Below, piece by piece: positions 24,529 to 36,568 of a DNA stretch of 64,000 bases. The stretch is taken from assembly GCF_000276665.1 (NCBI RefSeq), contig NW_004955463.1, forward strand, positions 12,667,516 through 12,731,515, in the 5' to 3' direction. The notes under the pieces are model-generated. The model was given only the letters and a program-made list of their open reading frames with translations. It did not search any database and was not told where the DNA came from. Both the position numbers and the translations under genes were made by a program. Source of the DNA: Chinchilla lanigera. Lineage: Eukaryota > Chordata > Mammalia > Rodentia > Chinchillidae. Position 1 is the stretch's first letter, and every line of letters begins with the position of its first letter.

Positions 24529-26246
24529 GTAAGTGCAGCTGAGTCAACAAGCCCCCCAAACTAAGCCCCAGTGGAGAGGTGAGTGGAAAGGTTAGACTGA
24601 TTAGATAAAAGCTCACAATTCCAACTTTCCCGATTTTCAAGACTTTGCTCACATACATGATTTCATTTTTTCATACAACAACTTGAGAAGCGGAACAAAA
24701 TATTCACATTATCAAAACTGAAAACATGACTCTTGGTGATGGAACACCAGAGGGCAGGAGGAATGCATGGGTGATGGTCTTGTGGCTTGGGACACTGCTT
24801 TCCCTTTTCTCTAGAATCTCCCAACAGCTCATGCATGGAACAGCCATAAAGTGACTCAGAGTTTCAAGCAAAGAGCCTTGACCTTGCGGCTTTGTCCAGA
24901 GCTAAGACAAGCCCTCATCCATGTTGTCCTCCTCTTAGGATGTGCTTTAAGTGTGTGGTGATTGTTCAGGCTTCAGCATTTCTTCGGCTGTGGAGCAGAT
25001 CCCTGGTGCCCACTACAAGATTCTCCTAAGTGGAATCCACTCCCCACCCAGTGCCTATTGGACATTTATACATTGTCACAGAGCACTGTGAGGGATAGAG
25101 CTGTGATGAGACTGAAAAAGTTCATCCCTGTGGAGACTTGCTCTCTTGGAGGAGACTAACATAAACTGATCAATAAGTAATGTAGCAAGGATGTCAGCTG
25201 CAAGGGCCGAGGAGAGGAGAGGAGTACCAGGAGACATAGGGTTTGGGGAAGGCGTGACAGTTGTTGGTATGTAGCCAAGAAAGGGAGCACTTTGGGGAGG
25301 CAGCACCTTCACCAAGCTCTAGAGGAGTGGAGAGTGTAGTCTTTCATGTCCTTGGGGAAGAAATGATCCAGGCAGATCTGTGAGGTAGGTGCACATCATG
25401 GGTGTTGGAGGAATTGGAACTTGAAACCCACAGAATCTGTGTACAGCTGCTTGTGACTAACTACAAAGAGGCCAAAAAAGGGAATCTACGAAGTCCACTC
25501 CCTCATAGATCCCTGCTACTAGGATTTTTCAAGGAAAGGGTTACAAAAAGGCTGAGTATCAACATGCAGATGCTTACATGTGCAGGGCATGGTGTGATAA
25601 ATGTAGTGTTGTGGAACTGCACATAGAAGAGGCATCATTCCTGAATTGTATGGGAGCCTCAAAGGTACAGCTTTCACTTTAGGGGAGTATGGCTAGGGTG
25701 TATGCACCTGTCTCATGGCAGTGATGCCTTTTATATGGATAGGATTATGTGGCAATGGCTCTTCCTGTCTGAGCGTGGGGGGGGGGGCGTCATATACCCC
25801 ACTGAGCTCTCAGACAGACAGCATTACCATAGGGATAGAGTATATACTGGACAAGTTGGGAGGATACAAGTTCCTAAAGAGTTAAGCAGCATTCAACCTT
25901 GCCTGAGACAGAGGGGGTACATCAGAGGGAATCAAGTCAGGTTACTTTTCTAAGAAGGTGGCTCTGTCAGACAGAATATCCTATCACTGTCTGTCACTGA
26001 CACATCAATTAGCTTGCCTGGAATTAACGACTGGAGTGCCAGGCAGAAGGTGACTTTTGATGAACTTGACCTGTCTGCAGGAGACATTTCAGATGGGCTT
26101 AAGCTCCCAGTTCTCTTCAGAGACTCTTCAGTGGCAGGCAGCTTCATACCTTAAATTAATCTTGAGACTTAATTAAACTCCACTGTGCCACAGGTCCACA
26201 CAGGCAGGAACAAAGCCACAGATTCTATTTAAAGTCTGTCAGAAAG

Positions 26247-26640
26247 GTAGTGTCATAGTCCATTTTGTATTGCTGCACCAAAACACCCAAGACTAGAGCA
26301 TTTATAGAGCATAGAAGTTAATCTGGCTCCTAGCTCTGAAGGCTGCAAGTCTGAGGACAGTGCCAACATCTGCCCAGCATCTGGTGGGTGCCTTCCTGTG
26401 GTGGAAGATGGGAAGGCAAAAGAGCATGTGCATGAAACACAGACAGCAGGAGACCAAACTCATCCTTTTTATCTGGCACCCACTGGTGTGATAACTAACC
26501 CGGGTCCAAGGTAATAGCACCCATCACTCATGAGAGCTGTGCCTTTATATCCTGTCTCCTCTTCAATGCCCACATCTCAACACTTGCAGTGGGGGTTAAG
26601 TCTCCAAACAAGTGGTTTGGAGAACACATTGAAGCCACAG
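26247..26640 (-). mobile_element. ERVL-MaLR LTR (MST/THE1-like)
   Basis: Reads as the reverse complement of a MaLR LTR. It starts TCATAGTCCATTTTGTATTG, continues GCTGCACCAAAACACCCAAG and then AAGGCTGCAAGTCTGAGG. It ends in the region of CAACACTTGCAGTGGGGG, with later sequence corresponding to the LTR start. No internal retroviral region is attached. Confidence 0.7.
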
Positions 26641-27654
26641 CAGGCAGGATACATGGAGAAGACTTGCAAAAGTAGAGAGAAAGACAAACGAACACACCGT
26701 ATAAGGCAGTACTGGAAACAGAAACTTGACAATTGAGAGTCTTGGATCAAGTATTGGCACCCGGGCCAGCGATGCTGCCTACCACTCATCATATGTGTGT
26801 CCCACTGGCTGTAGGCAATCTAAGTGGCCGTGACACTTCCTCCAAAGACAACTTCTCGGATTGTGTGACTGAGTTTTACTCAGTGCAAGAGGGTGATGTT
26901 TTCCTGGGAAACAAAACAAGGGACACAACATCTCAAGTAGTTTATTCTAAGGCCCCCATGGTGAAATCAATGGGGGAGAGACAAAGTCAAGTGTGTTGTG
27001 TATAGGGAGTTGTCACATGAGGGCGCAAGCCACACTGGGCCATCAGCTGGCCCTTCAAAACTCCTGGTAAATGCTTTAGTTAAGACTGGTCTTGTTCAGC
27101 TAGATATGGGAAGGCAATGAGGCCTCAAGTTCAAATGCATCCCTTAAGTTAGAGAGCCTGAATTGGATCTTGGGCTTCTACATATCTACCTCACAGCTTT
27201 CTGTACTAGCTGTGGACTCTTTAGTCATGTGTGGCACAGTAAAATGAACACAGTATAATAATGCTAAAAGGATCAGTTGACCACGCCATTGACAATCAGC
27301 ACGAGTGCTGCCCATTCTTGCTTTCCTTTCCCTGGATGTGGTGGGACTTTCAGGGGGGAGGGCCTACCAAACATAGGAAAAAAAAAGAATCTAAGAATCA
27401 AGCTAGAGTTGATCCTAAGCCTCTGATTCTACTGTTTCCTCTTCTTTGAGGACCATTTGATTCTGGATGCCCTTCTGATTGTACTGCCTGGTCACATGAA
27501 AATAGTCACAGAGAGGAAGGACCATTCTACCATATTCTACTTGAGACATCTGGAGTCACTGATGTGGCTCTAGAATATGTCCTCAGCACTTCTTTTCCTT
27601 GTCATCTCCTAGCTGAGGTTGAGAGGAAGGAAAGATCTCATTCTTCTCTTTTAT

Positions 27655-27930
27655 AGTTTATATACAGATGTCCTCTAAAAGATTCATGTGCTCATAGATG
27701 GGTATTTTGGAAGGTGATTGAATTAGAGGGTCTACAGCTGGTTTGGTATGAGGATGTGAGGTCTGGTGGGAAGAGGAGGTCACTGAGGAGTGGTCTCAAG
27801 GGTTTATCTCCCTCTCCAGCTCCTCCCTTCGCCTTCTCTGCTTCTTTGCTGTCATGCTTCTCCTCTGTGTGCTGTCTTGCTTTGGAGCCAACTGAACATG
27901 GACCATAGGCATAAGCTAAAATAAATTATG
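27655..27930 (+). mobile_element. MaLR-like LTR fragment
   Basis: Order of motifs fits rodent MaLR LTRs: GATTCATGTGCTCATAGATG, TGAGGTCTGGTGGGAAGAGG, CTCAAGGGTTTATCTC, TGGAGCCAACTGAACATGGA, then GCATAAGCTAAAATAAATTA (primer-distal polyadenylation part). The 3' end is missing. Confidence 0.55.
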
Positions 27931-28159
27931 GACATCAGGGGTCATGTCCCAGTGATGAGGAAATTCACTAAGACATCTCCTTAAGTTAGAATGGCAATTA
28001 TGGGTCCCCTCACAACCTTTTGCCATAACAAACATCATGGATGGCTGCAGCTTTCCACCAGATCATACCTGTGAGTCTTCCCTAATTGGATCTTTAAATT
28101 CTATGACTAAGATGATATCAAGGATAATAAGAGGACCTATCATAGGAAGGGTAAGACCA

Positions 28160-28330
28160 TCTCTCAATCACTTATCTTGTGCCAAAGTCTTTACTGGGTG
28201 CATTGCCTACATTACTTTGGTAATTCTGCTTTTACCCCTGAAGCTTGTAGGGGTAAATAATTTGCCAAAGGCCATACCACTGATCAATAACAAGTTAGTT
28301 CACAGACCCAAATTTGTGTGGCTCTAGAGA
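28160..28330 (-). mobile_element. MIR SINE
   Basis: Reverse-complement MIR order: ACTTATCTTGTGCCAAAGTC, GGGTAAATAATTTGCCAAAG, GACCCAAATTTGTGTGGCTC. Diverged but colinear. Confidence 0.6.
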
Positions 28331-29519
28331 CAGATCTCATTACAGTAATCCACTGCCACTCCAGAAGCTGAGTTCTGGGATTGTTAGAATCTTTTCAGTG
28401 CAAGAGAGTTGCAGGTTTTGCTCACAGGGATTCATCTCTCTGAGTGCTCAGGTGTCACTGAGGAGATAGGCAGAAAGGAGAAAAGGAAGTGCCCCCACAC
28501 ACATTCTTCCTCTCCATTAGAGCAACATCACCTTTGTCTATGTCATAGCTGAGGCACCTGCATGAGAATTCTTTGGAAGATAGCTTTCTGTTGTTAAGAT
28601 TTTGTAAACCACTCTCCAAGCACTGGAACATATGCCCACCAGAGATATGGAAAATATTCTCCTCAGTTCCAAGACTGGTTCCAAATTTTTGTCCCAAGTC
28701 CTATGAAGGAAGTAGGAGTCAGCATTCGACCCACTTTGTATGGTCCTTTTATCCTATTACTTCCCTCCCCAGAGAGGATTTTCTGCATTCCACTCCTCCA
28801 GCCTGCTGCTAGCTTACAGCAACAAGAGATCTGTTCCCACTGTCGCCCATCAATGGTTAGGATTAAGCAAAACGTTTGTTTCCTCTGATGCCCACACTAC
28901 CAAAGGGGCAAGGCTAATAGATGTTTATAACAGACTCTCAGGACAAGGGACTCACATTTCTGCAGTTTCTGCAAAGGTGTGAACACTAGTCTTGATTTCA
29001 TTCAAGGGAAATTTTATTTCCCACATGACATTCCAGGGCCCCTTCCTTCCCATCTGTACGCTGAAAACCTCACAGTACCTTTCCATCTTTTCCCTCCCAA
29101 TTCTCCCTGATAAACTCCAAGGAGAGCAAATCTGCAGTTGCCGAGGAGACAGGAAAGCCTGTAATAGCATGCTGTGGTTTTGTCACCATTTAGAAATATT
29201 GAGTTCTTACTCTGTGTGTTCAATGAATTTAAAAACTTCTATCCTCTGATAGATATATGATACTTTTTCAAAAATAATTTAATGGGCTTTTCCCTCCAAA
29301 TCTCCAACTGATACATTTGAAATTAGAATAGCTTCAAAGAGCCCCCAAGATACTAACTAATCTCTTGCCCCAGCTGGAGAAACAGGCCTATAAAATATAA
29401 TTCAGATTCACTTTTAATCTTCCATCAGTTTAATGCTATGAAAAATCAAAATACAGCAAAATATGGCAGATCCATATGCAAGACTTTGTATGGATTTACA
29501 ACAGAAGAGTATCAGAAAT

Positions 29520-29660
29520 ATGTATGAATTTAAGGAGCATTTCTTATACTTGCAAGGAAACTGAGCCCCACAAGAGTTATATGATATTCTCAAGGTCCTT
29601 CAGCTGCTGAGTTACAGTTTTCTTGCCATACAGCCGCACTCTGAATTGGAGGTGTCTCTC
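29520..29660 (-). mobile_element. MIR-like fragment
   Basis: Shows AAGGAAACTGAGCCCCACAA, then CTCAAGGTCCTTCAGCTGCT, which parallels the reverse-complement MIR core (GGAAACTGAGGC..AAGGTCACACAGCT). Confidence 0.5.
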
Positions 29661-29929
29661 AGAGGATGTTTGATCTTACAGCCTTTTGAGGTTCTCAGAA
29701 TAAAAAGCAGCAAATGATAAAGATGTTAGTGTCTATACGATTAGCCAGTATTCTGGATTATGAGACATACCATATGCTTCATCATAGCTAAATGATAAAA
29801 CACTTCGGGTGCAACATTTTCTAACATGGAAGTCCAAATGCTAGTAAATATTTTTATATTAGAAACACTGTCCAAGTGTAGAAGCCCCAAAATGTTTCAA
29901 ACACATTTCAGTGTGCAGATTTTCTTGAG

Positions 29930-30060
29930 TAGGAAAGAAAGGAAAAAAGAGAACATGAGAAGGAGAAAGAAAGAAAATGAAAGAAGAGGAAAGGGAACGG
30001 AGGAGTGGGAAAGAAAGAAGCCAAAGTAAAAAGAAAGAATGAAATAGAGGTTAAGAAAGG
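29930..30060 (+). repeat. Polypurine (AG-rich) tract
   Basis: About 130 bases almost free of pyrimidines on this strand, made of GGAAAG, AGAAAG and GAAGAGG units; degenerate simple sequence. Confidence 0.85.
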
Positions 30061-31256
30061 TCAGTACCTAAAACTCCAAATAAGAATAGGAATAAGGAGA
30101 TGAACTCACAGAATAAGGGTGATGTATAAATCCCATTATTTTCCCCAATATAGAATCATAATTCTTTTGATGTCAAAACTGAAGAAATGATATGTTCAAA
30201 AGCTAAGCCTCTCCATTAAATATGTAAAGCACATGTTTCCCTAGAGCCATCAGCACCAGGATAACCCTAGAATTTACACCTTTTCTTTAATCAGTGGAGA
30301 ATTATCCTAGCAGTATTATGTTTGATCACTCTTCATTTTGGCCACATGTTCTTAAACGGATTGTGGCTCACCCTGGATTTATTTCCTCCATTGCCTTCCT
30401 GTGTCAGGGGGCTGATTCCATAAATCCCCTTCTGGGTGATAGTAGGATTAAAACAAAGCAGAAATGTAAGCAGGAGTCTCCTTCAGTCTGGACACTGGGG
30501 AGAAGTCATCTTTTAATCTAAAACATATTGTAAAAGTGATATTAATTTTTTCTTAAACCATATAAACTACATTATTTAAGTCCATTGATCCCAGTTGCCT
30601 CCACATTTTAAGAGTAATTTTTATTTGTTAATAACCACTTGCCCATTGTAGTCCGTATTCTTGCAGCTCAGACACCTGCCTTGTGCAAAGCACCACTGAG
30701 GACATAAGAGTGAAGTAGATGAAGTCTGTCCTGAGAAAAATGAAAACACCATGTACTCCCCAAAGGCATTTAGCTAGGATGCAATAGTCCAAGATTCAAG
30801 CACAGGCACATTTTATACACACCCCTAGCTATAAAATACAGAGGGATGAACTAGAGCACAGCCAGGGGTCACTGGATCACAAACAGGAGAACTTCATTCT
30901 GCTGAGAGCCGCTGGGGGCTGGTGAGAGATGAGCCAAATGTTCAAGGGCAAAGGCACAAAGGAATGAAAGTAAAACTCAGGCAGCTGCAGACTGATCAGT
31001 GCACACTGTGGGGAGCGACTTAAAGAGGTGATCCTGGAAATGGAATTTGTGCTCGATCATGACTGCTTTGAAGACTATAGTAAAGTGCTGTGGGTTAACT
31101 TTCACACCTGAATTGTACACTAAGGTTTGAGCAAGTGGATGGAATGGTCCGATTTGTTACTCTGGAGAATCACTCTAGAAGCATTGTGAGCAATTCATTG
31201 AAAGTGAGAAGAAAACTGACTCAGAAAAACGTGTAAAAGTCCCTTTCATGTCCAAG

Positions 31257-31390
31257 TCAGCCTGGAGATGGTGCACATGCCTACATTTTCAGCATTCAGG
31301 AGGCTGAGGTGGGAGGATCTCATGAGCCCAGCAGTTCAAGACCACTCTGAGCAATGTAGCAAGATTCTATTTCAAATAATAAGGATAACA
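31257..31390 (+). mobile_element. B1-family SINE (old)
   Basis: Motifs TTTTCAGCATTCAGGAGGCT, GAGGTGGGAGGATCTCATGA, GCAGTTCAAGACCACTCTGA and an A-rich end after TCTATTTCAAATAATAAGG. It corresponds to a monomeric B1 or the head of a B1-dID. Confidence 0.7.
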
Positions 31391-32000
31391 ATAACAAGTA
31401 TTAGAAGACATTTCTCTAAATTTGGGAGTAGAGTAAATGAATGGAAAAAATTCTAGAAAACTAGCATTAATTATAAAACCTAAATTATTGATTTTCTGAT
31501 AAGTAATATATAAACATATATATTCTCTTTTCTACTGGAATAAAAGTCCAATGGAAATTTTCAAATTATATATACAAAAGATTTAGGCAAAACCACCAGG
31601 TAATACATTGCAATGACATTTACATATATAATAATGCTCAGTTTACACAAATTGTGGTAGGAACTCTGAAGAAAAAGAATTCATGAAAATGTTTAGGATG
31701 ATTCACACTCAATCTTGTGTCAGAATAGGTTGGCCCACATGTCATCCTCTAGTTTAATTTCAATTCAAGGATTCCAGAATCCCATTTATTTATTTGTTCA
31801 GCATCTGTAATATCTGAAATGCACAATAATAGCTATGGAAAGTCCAAATATTAATAAGACCTAAGCCAATATCTGTCCTTAAGTAGGTCATAATTAAAAG
31901 GAATATGGGAAAATTCACATCTAAAAAACTCAAGTACAGTATTGACAACAAGAATATCAGTGGTCCCCCAGGACAAATCTATAAGAAATTCTTATTTAAA

Positions 32001-32040
32001 ATATATATAGATATAGATATAGATATAGATATAGATATAA
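32001..32040 (+). repeat. (ATAGAT)n microsatellite
   Basis: Hexamer ATAGAT repeated about five times after a short TA run, just left of a T-rich stretch that enters the assembly gap. Confidence 0.9.
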
Positions 32041-32089
32041 TACTGATGCTTGTTAGGATATCTGTGTTTTGTTTTGTTTTTTTTTTTTT

Positions 32090-33084
32090 NNNNNNNNNNN
32101 NNNNNNNNNNNNNNNNNNNNNNNNNNNNNNNNNNNNNNNNNNNNNNNNNNNNNNNNNNNNNNNNNNNNNNNNNNNNNNNNNNNNNNNNNNNNNNNNNNNN
32201 NNNNNNNNNNNNNNNNNNNNNNNNNNNNNNNNNNNNNNNNNNNNNNNNNNNNNNNNNNNNNNNNNNNNNNNNNNNNNNNNNNNNNNNNNNNNNNNNNNNN
32301 NNNNNNNNNNNNNNNNNNNNNNNNNNNNNNNNNNNNNNNNNNNNNNNNNNNNNNNNNNNNNNNNNNNNNNNNNNNNNNNNNNNNNNNNNNNNNNNNNNNN
32401 NNNNNNNNNNNNNNNNNNNNNNNNNNNNNNNNNNNNNNNNNNNNNNNNNNNNNNNNNNNNNNNNNNNNNNNNNNNNNNNNNNNNNNNNNNNNNNNNNNNN
32501 NNNNNNNNNNNNNNNNNNNNNNNNNNNNNNNNNNNNNNNNNNNNNNNNNNNNNNNNNNNNNNNNNNNNNNNNNNNNNNNNNNNNNNNNNNNNNNNNNNNN
32601 NNNNNNNNNNNNNNNNNNNNNNNNNNNNNNNNNNNNNNNNNNNNNNNNNNNNNNNNNNNNNNNNNNNNNNNNNNNNNNNNNNNNNNNNNNNNNNNNNNNN
32701 NNNNNNNNNNNNNNNNNNNNNNNNNNNNNNNNNNNNNNNNNNNNNNNNNNNNNNNNNNNNNNNNNNNNNNNNNNNNNNNNNNNNNNNNNNNNNNNNNNNN
32801 NNNNNNNNNNNNNNNNNNNNNNNNNNNNNNNNNNNNNNNNNNNNNNNNNNNNNNNNNNNNNNNNNNNNNNNNNNNNNNNNNNNNNNNNNNNNNNNNNNNN
32901 NNNNNNNNNNNNNNNNNNNNNNNNNNNNNNNNNNNNNNNNNNNNNNNNNNNNNNNNNNNNNNNNNNNNNNNNNNNNNNNNNNNNNNNNNNNNNNNNNNNN
33001 NNNNNNNNNNNNNNNNNNNNNNNNNNNNNNNNNNNNNNNNNNNNNNNNNNNNNNNNNNNNNNNNNNNNNNNNNNNNNNNNNNNN
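32090..33084. other. Assembly gap, 995 N
   Basis: Unresolved bases. The left edge is a poly-T run and the right edge is TTTTGGTTTTTCTCC of a minus-strand ID element. The missing KCNU1 exon may be inside. Confidence 0.99.
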
Positions 33085-33172
33085 TTTTGGTTTTTCTCCG
33101 GTACCGGGAACCGAACTCATGACCTTGCTCTTGCCAGGCAGGCACTTTGCCACTGAGCTAAATCCCCAGCCC
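33085..33172 (-). mobile_element. ID SINE, partly in the assembly gap
   Basis: The reverse complement reads GGGCTGGGGATTTAGCTCAG, TGGCAAAGTGCC, then GTTCGGTTCCCGGTACCGGA followed by an A-rich tail. This is a tRNA-Ala-derived ID element with intact A and B boxes. It is close to the copy at 45427-45526, suggesting recent activity. Confidence 0.88.
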
Positions 33173-33179
33173 TTGGCCT

Positions 33180-33572
33180 GATGTTTTGATTTGGATGTTT
33201 CTCCCCAAATTTCATGTTTTAGAAATTTAATCTCTAATGTAACAGTATTAAGGGGCAAAGCCTTTAGGAAGTAATGACCTTATGAGGGCATGAATGGATT
33301 AAAGGCATTATTGGAAGAATGGGTTGGTTACAACAAGAGTAGGTTCTGATAAAAGAATGAATCCATCCTCCTTCCCTTAATTTCCAAAGAGGCCTCTCTT
33401 GCCTTTCCACCTTATGCCATAAAATGACATAGCAAGAAAGCCATTGCTAGATGCAGGTCACTTGACCTGGGGCTTCCCATCCTTTCAAATTGTAAGAGAT
33501 GCATCTTGGTTCTTTATAGATTACATGATCTCAGTTATCCTGCTGTAGCAGCATAAAATGAACCAAGACACC
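33180..33572 (+). mobile_element. ERVL-MaLR LTR
   Basis: Starts GATGTTTTGATTTGGATGTT, TCTCCCCAAATTTCATGTTT (MST/THE1-like 5' text) and ends CTGTAGCAGCATAAAATGAA, CCAAGACA (LTR 3' end). Full-length solo LTR order; no internal region. Confidence 0.75.
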
Positions 33573-33599
33573 CAATAACTTTATATTTTGACAAGGGTA

Positions 33600-33775
33600 C
33601 TGGTAATAATTATAATAGCCAATGCCTACTGAATAGTTTTTTTGTGCATGTTAGTTTTCCCTTAATCTCTCTAAACTTTTTTCTAGTAATCATTATTATT
33701 TGTCCCTTTTAAAAAATCAAGAAGTGGAGGCCCGTAAAAGCCAGGGCTGAGCTTTGGCCACCACACTGCCTACCA
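33600..33775 (-). mobile_element. MIR SINE
   Basis: Reverse-complement MIR order from GCCAATGCCTACTGAATAG through TAATCATTATTATTTGTCCC to GCCAGGGCTGAGCTTTGGCC. Confidence 0.6.
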
Positions 33776-35035
33776 GTGTCTGAGCGGGTGTCTGTTGGAG
33801 GCGGTCTGACTCAGGGTTGGGCTGTTCTCACTGTGCCTGAAATGCTGAAGAAATCTGATCAGGTCAGCTGGCATCAGGCAGAACTTTGTGATTTGATGTG
33901 AGAACCTCACCAAGCTAAGCAGTGGAATATTCTTCTTACCCCAGAGAGCTGCTGAACAGTAAGGGAAGATAAGAATTCTGGCAAATCCCAGTGAGGCACG
34001 TGGGCATTTGGGAATCAGACTAGAGTATAGCTGGGACACAAGTAGTCTGTCTGTCAGCGGGTATCTTCTAGTTTAGTTTTGATCAACACTGCATCTATCT
34101 GTCAAGTGTCATTGCTAGGGGTAGAACTGACAAGAAAACATCTTTGTTGGCACAAAAGACATCAACAGAATCCCCTTCACAAGGAGCACGCTCATCCAGG
34201 CCTCTGTGCCTGGTGAGTCTTGACATTTGCTACCAAAGAGAACATGTCCTGTGTTCTGGACATTTGATTTGAAGTGCAAACAACATGGTAAAGGTTTTAC
34301 AGTGTGATCTGATCCTTTAATTTTCTATGGTCTTGGATTCTTCACCCACAGTTGCTGTGTGAGAGATTATAAACCCAGGAAACTGTTGCTGGGGGCCACT
34401 TCTTGGTATCAGAGGCAACAGTAGATAGAGCTTCACCCTTTCTTTTATTTCCTGCATGGGTGTCTTGTACTCACTTTTCTCTGTCCCTAAGGAATCATAG
34501 AACTGAAAAGACTGTTCCCATTTGACATTTCTTTACCTATGTGACCTATCTGTTACTCCTTTTCCACCCACTGTGACTTTGTTGCCCACAACCAAAGAGC
34601 AAGGTCAAGGAGATTTCTTGTGCCTGTGGTATGCATTAAAGTGGAAGAAGATGATAGGAAGGAAGAGGTCATTTAATATTCTAACTCATTATGTACTTCA
34701 AAAACTGGATTTACCAGCCAGTTGCACATTGTTTGTTCTTCATGGTTACCAAATCAGCAATAGTTAAAAAAAAGAAAGCATATGCCCTACCACACCTATG
34801 AGAGGCTCTTGAAAGAATCAGAATGATGAAAGCAACCACTGAGAATAAAGTTTCCAGACCAATCATAAACTTCAATAATTACCTAGCCACTCGACCTTGC
34901 CAGCATATGTATACTAGGAAATGGCTTTCAGGTCTTGCACACTTCTGCAAAGAATGGAAAGTGAAACTCAAATAAGTGCTCACTATTACTTAATTAAAAT
35001 GACCAACACATCTATGTTTTTTTTTCTCTCTCCAG

Positions 35036-35148
35036 CCAAGAAACACCTTTGGACAACTTTTCTGTGGCTCATTAGATATTTTTGGAATCCTATGTGTTGG
35101 CCTGTACCGCATGATAGATGATGAGGATCACAACCCAGAACACAAAAG
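35036..35148 (+). CDS. KCNU1: KCNU1 exon: RCK2 C-terminal lobe; donor site not GT
   Basis: 113 bp. The acceptor has a strong pyrimidine tract (TTTTTTTTTCTCTCTCCAG). It reads PRNTFGQLFCGSLDIFGILC, VGLYRMIDDEDHNPEHK and two bases (AG) of a split Arg codon, completed by G at 37598. This is the well-conserved Slo RCK2 strand-helix 'LFCGSLDxFGILCVGLYR'. The expected exon end is followed by GGGAGT, not GTGAGT-like sequence, so no canonical donor exists at the position required by frame. The nearest GT (35153) would add four bases and shift the next exon out of frame. Reading through the intron gives a stop after RGVF (TAG at 35159-35161). Confidence 0.92.
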
Positions 35149-36482
35149 GGGAGTATTTTAGTCTGCAAAGAGTTAGAGACCCATCTAAGAATAAGAGACA
35201 GACTACTTTATTCATTGTGAACGTGAAGTCCAGTGCTTAAGGTCTCCAGTGACCTGGGAGGATGCAGGGGAAATAGTTAATACTGTATAAGAATAAGAGA
35301 AAATGGTTATAAACAACAGGAACTTGATGGGTTAAGGTCCAATTAATATCAGCTTTGGAAGGAGAATGAAGTTTTTGCCCACAATAAAAACTGAGCCAGG
35401 TTTAAATAAGCATTAGAGTCACTGCCATATTAGAAAGGTTTACACACATTGTCGTTGGGAAGATATTTACTGAGTGCTTCTTTCTAGTCACTGTATATTT
35501 TACTCATAAATCATGGAAGTATTGTGTGGATTTCTGTTTCATTAAAGGAAGATCTTTTTTCCAGAAGTGTGGAAGGTAGAGTAAATATGTGTGGCATCAA
35601 CACAGTTGTGTAGGTCTGAGCCAAGATCCTCACTGTGGAAATGGGCAGCAATCAGTACAGATGGAGAAATTTTACATAATAAAAATAGGTTACTGAAATC
35701 CACTGTAGCAGAAAGTGGAAGGAAGCCAATTTACTTAATGTGGAGTGGTCTTGATTACAAGGAACAAAAGAAAAACAATTTATCTGCTCACAGTAGAAAA
35801 GGAGAAGGACAGACACTAGGGCAGATGTAGCTCTAGGTGAGAGGTGCCTTTAGGGGCATTTTTATTTAGCCCTAAGATTTCTCAGTGCATGGCCTTTGCT
35901 GAGAAAGAAGATGGGAGAAGTAGTATAGCAAGATGAGAACAGGTGAATTTTAGATGACCTGCTGAGAGAGGTGGAAAGAAAGATGCCTGTGGATTTATAA
36001 AACAACACTAGCCCATAAAGTGAAAACGCAAAGGACTTGAAATCGGAATGCAGTTAAAGAAGAGATGAGATATACTGAGTAAGAGAGTGAGAGAGAAATA
36101 ATGACGGGAAGCTAGGGGTGGAGACTAGTTTATTGAAGGTTAAGATGTCTGAGGTAGGAAAGAATCAGGAAATTATAATAATGGGATGTGCCAAGAAAGT
36201 GGCTTGGAGATAAAAGCCACTGGGTAATGGAGGTTATAGAAATGTGTCTGGATGTTGGAGCTGTAAACCACACAGACACCGCAGGCATGTAAGGTGATGC
36301 TGGTATTAAAATGTTAAAGAAAGTGTATCCCAAGTGCCAAGGACCTGAACAAAAATGGAGGTGTACAGATTGCACTGTTGAATCAGTAGGGAAGGTGATA
36401 TAGCTTCACATAATTCACCACAGAGACTGAGAAGGAAGAGAGATGCTTTGCATGTTGGGAAATGTAAATGGTGCTGACATGT

Positions 36483-36568
<86 letters not shown>

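Larger units (their letters stand above)
24529..35035 (+). other. KCNU1 interval (10507 bp) that should contain one more exon
   Basis: Begins GTAAGT and ends TTTTTCTCTCTCCAG. The Slo3 protein needs about 65 residues between ..DSLLAT and PRNTFGQ.. (family landmarks: xxYNYHVxELLQMLVTGG and GRxRCKLGLLSL). I scanned the visible bases for these and found no match. The 995-base gap at 32090-33084 lies in this interval and is long enough to hide the exon. The visible remainder contains MaLR LTR pieces, MIRs, a possible L2-like segment near 25100-25300, B1, ID and simple repeats. Confidence 0.8.

Noticed and set aside
30465..30510. KCKQESPSVW as the missing KCNU1 exon (resembles RCKLGLLSL weakly)
   Set aside because: No acceptor/donor frame, no LVTGG-like block upstream, similarity limited to two residues.
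31905..33258. Very long open frames (about 370-405 codons) on both strands across 32.0-33.2 kb
   Set aside because: They are open only because unresolved N bases cannot encode stops; the real flanks are poly-T, a microsatellite and an ID SINE.
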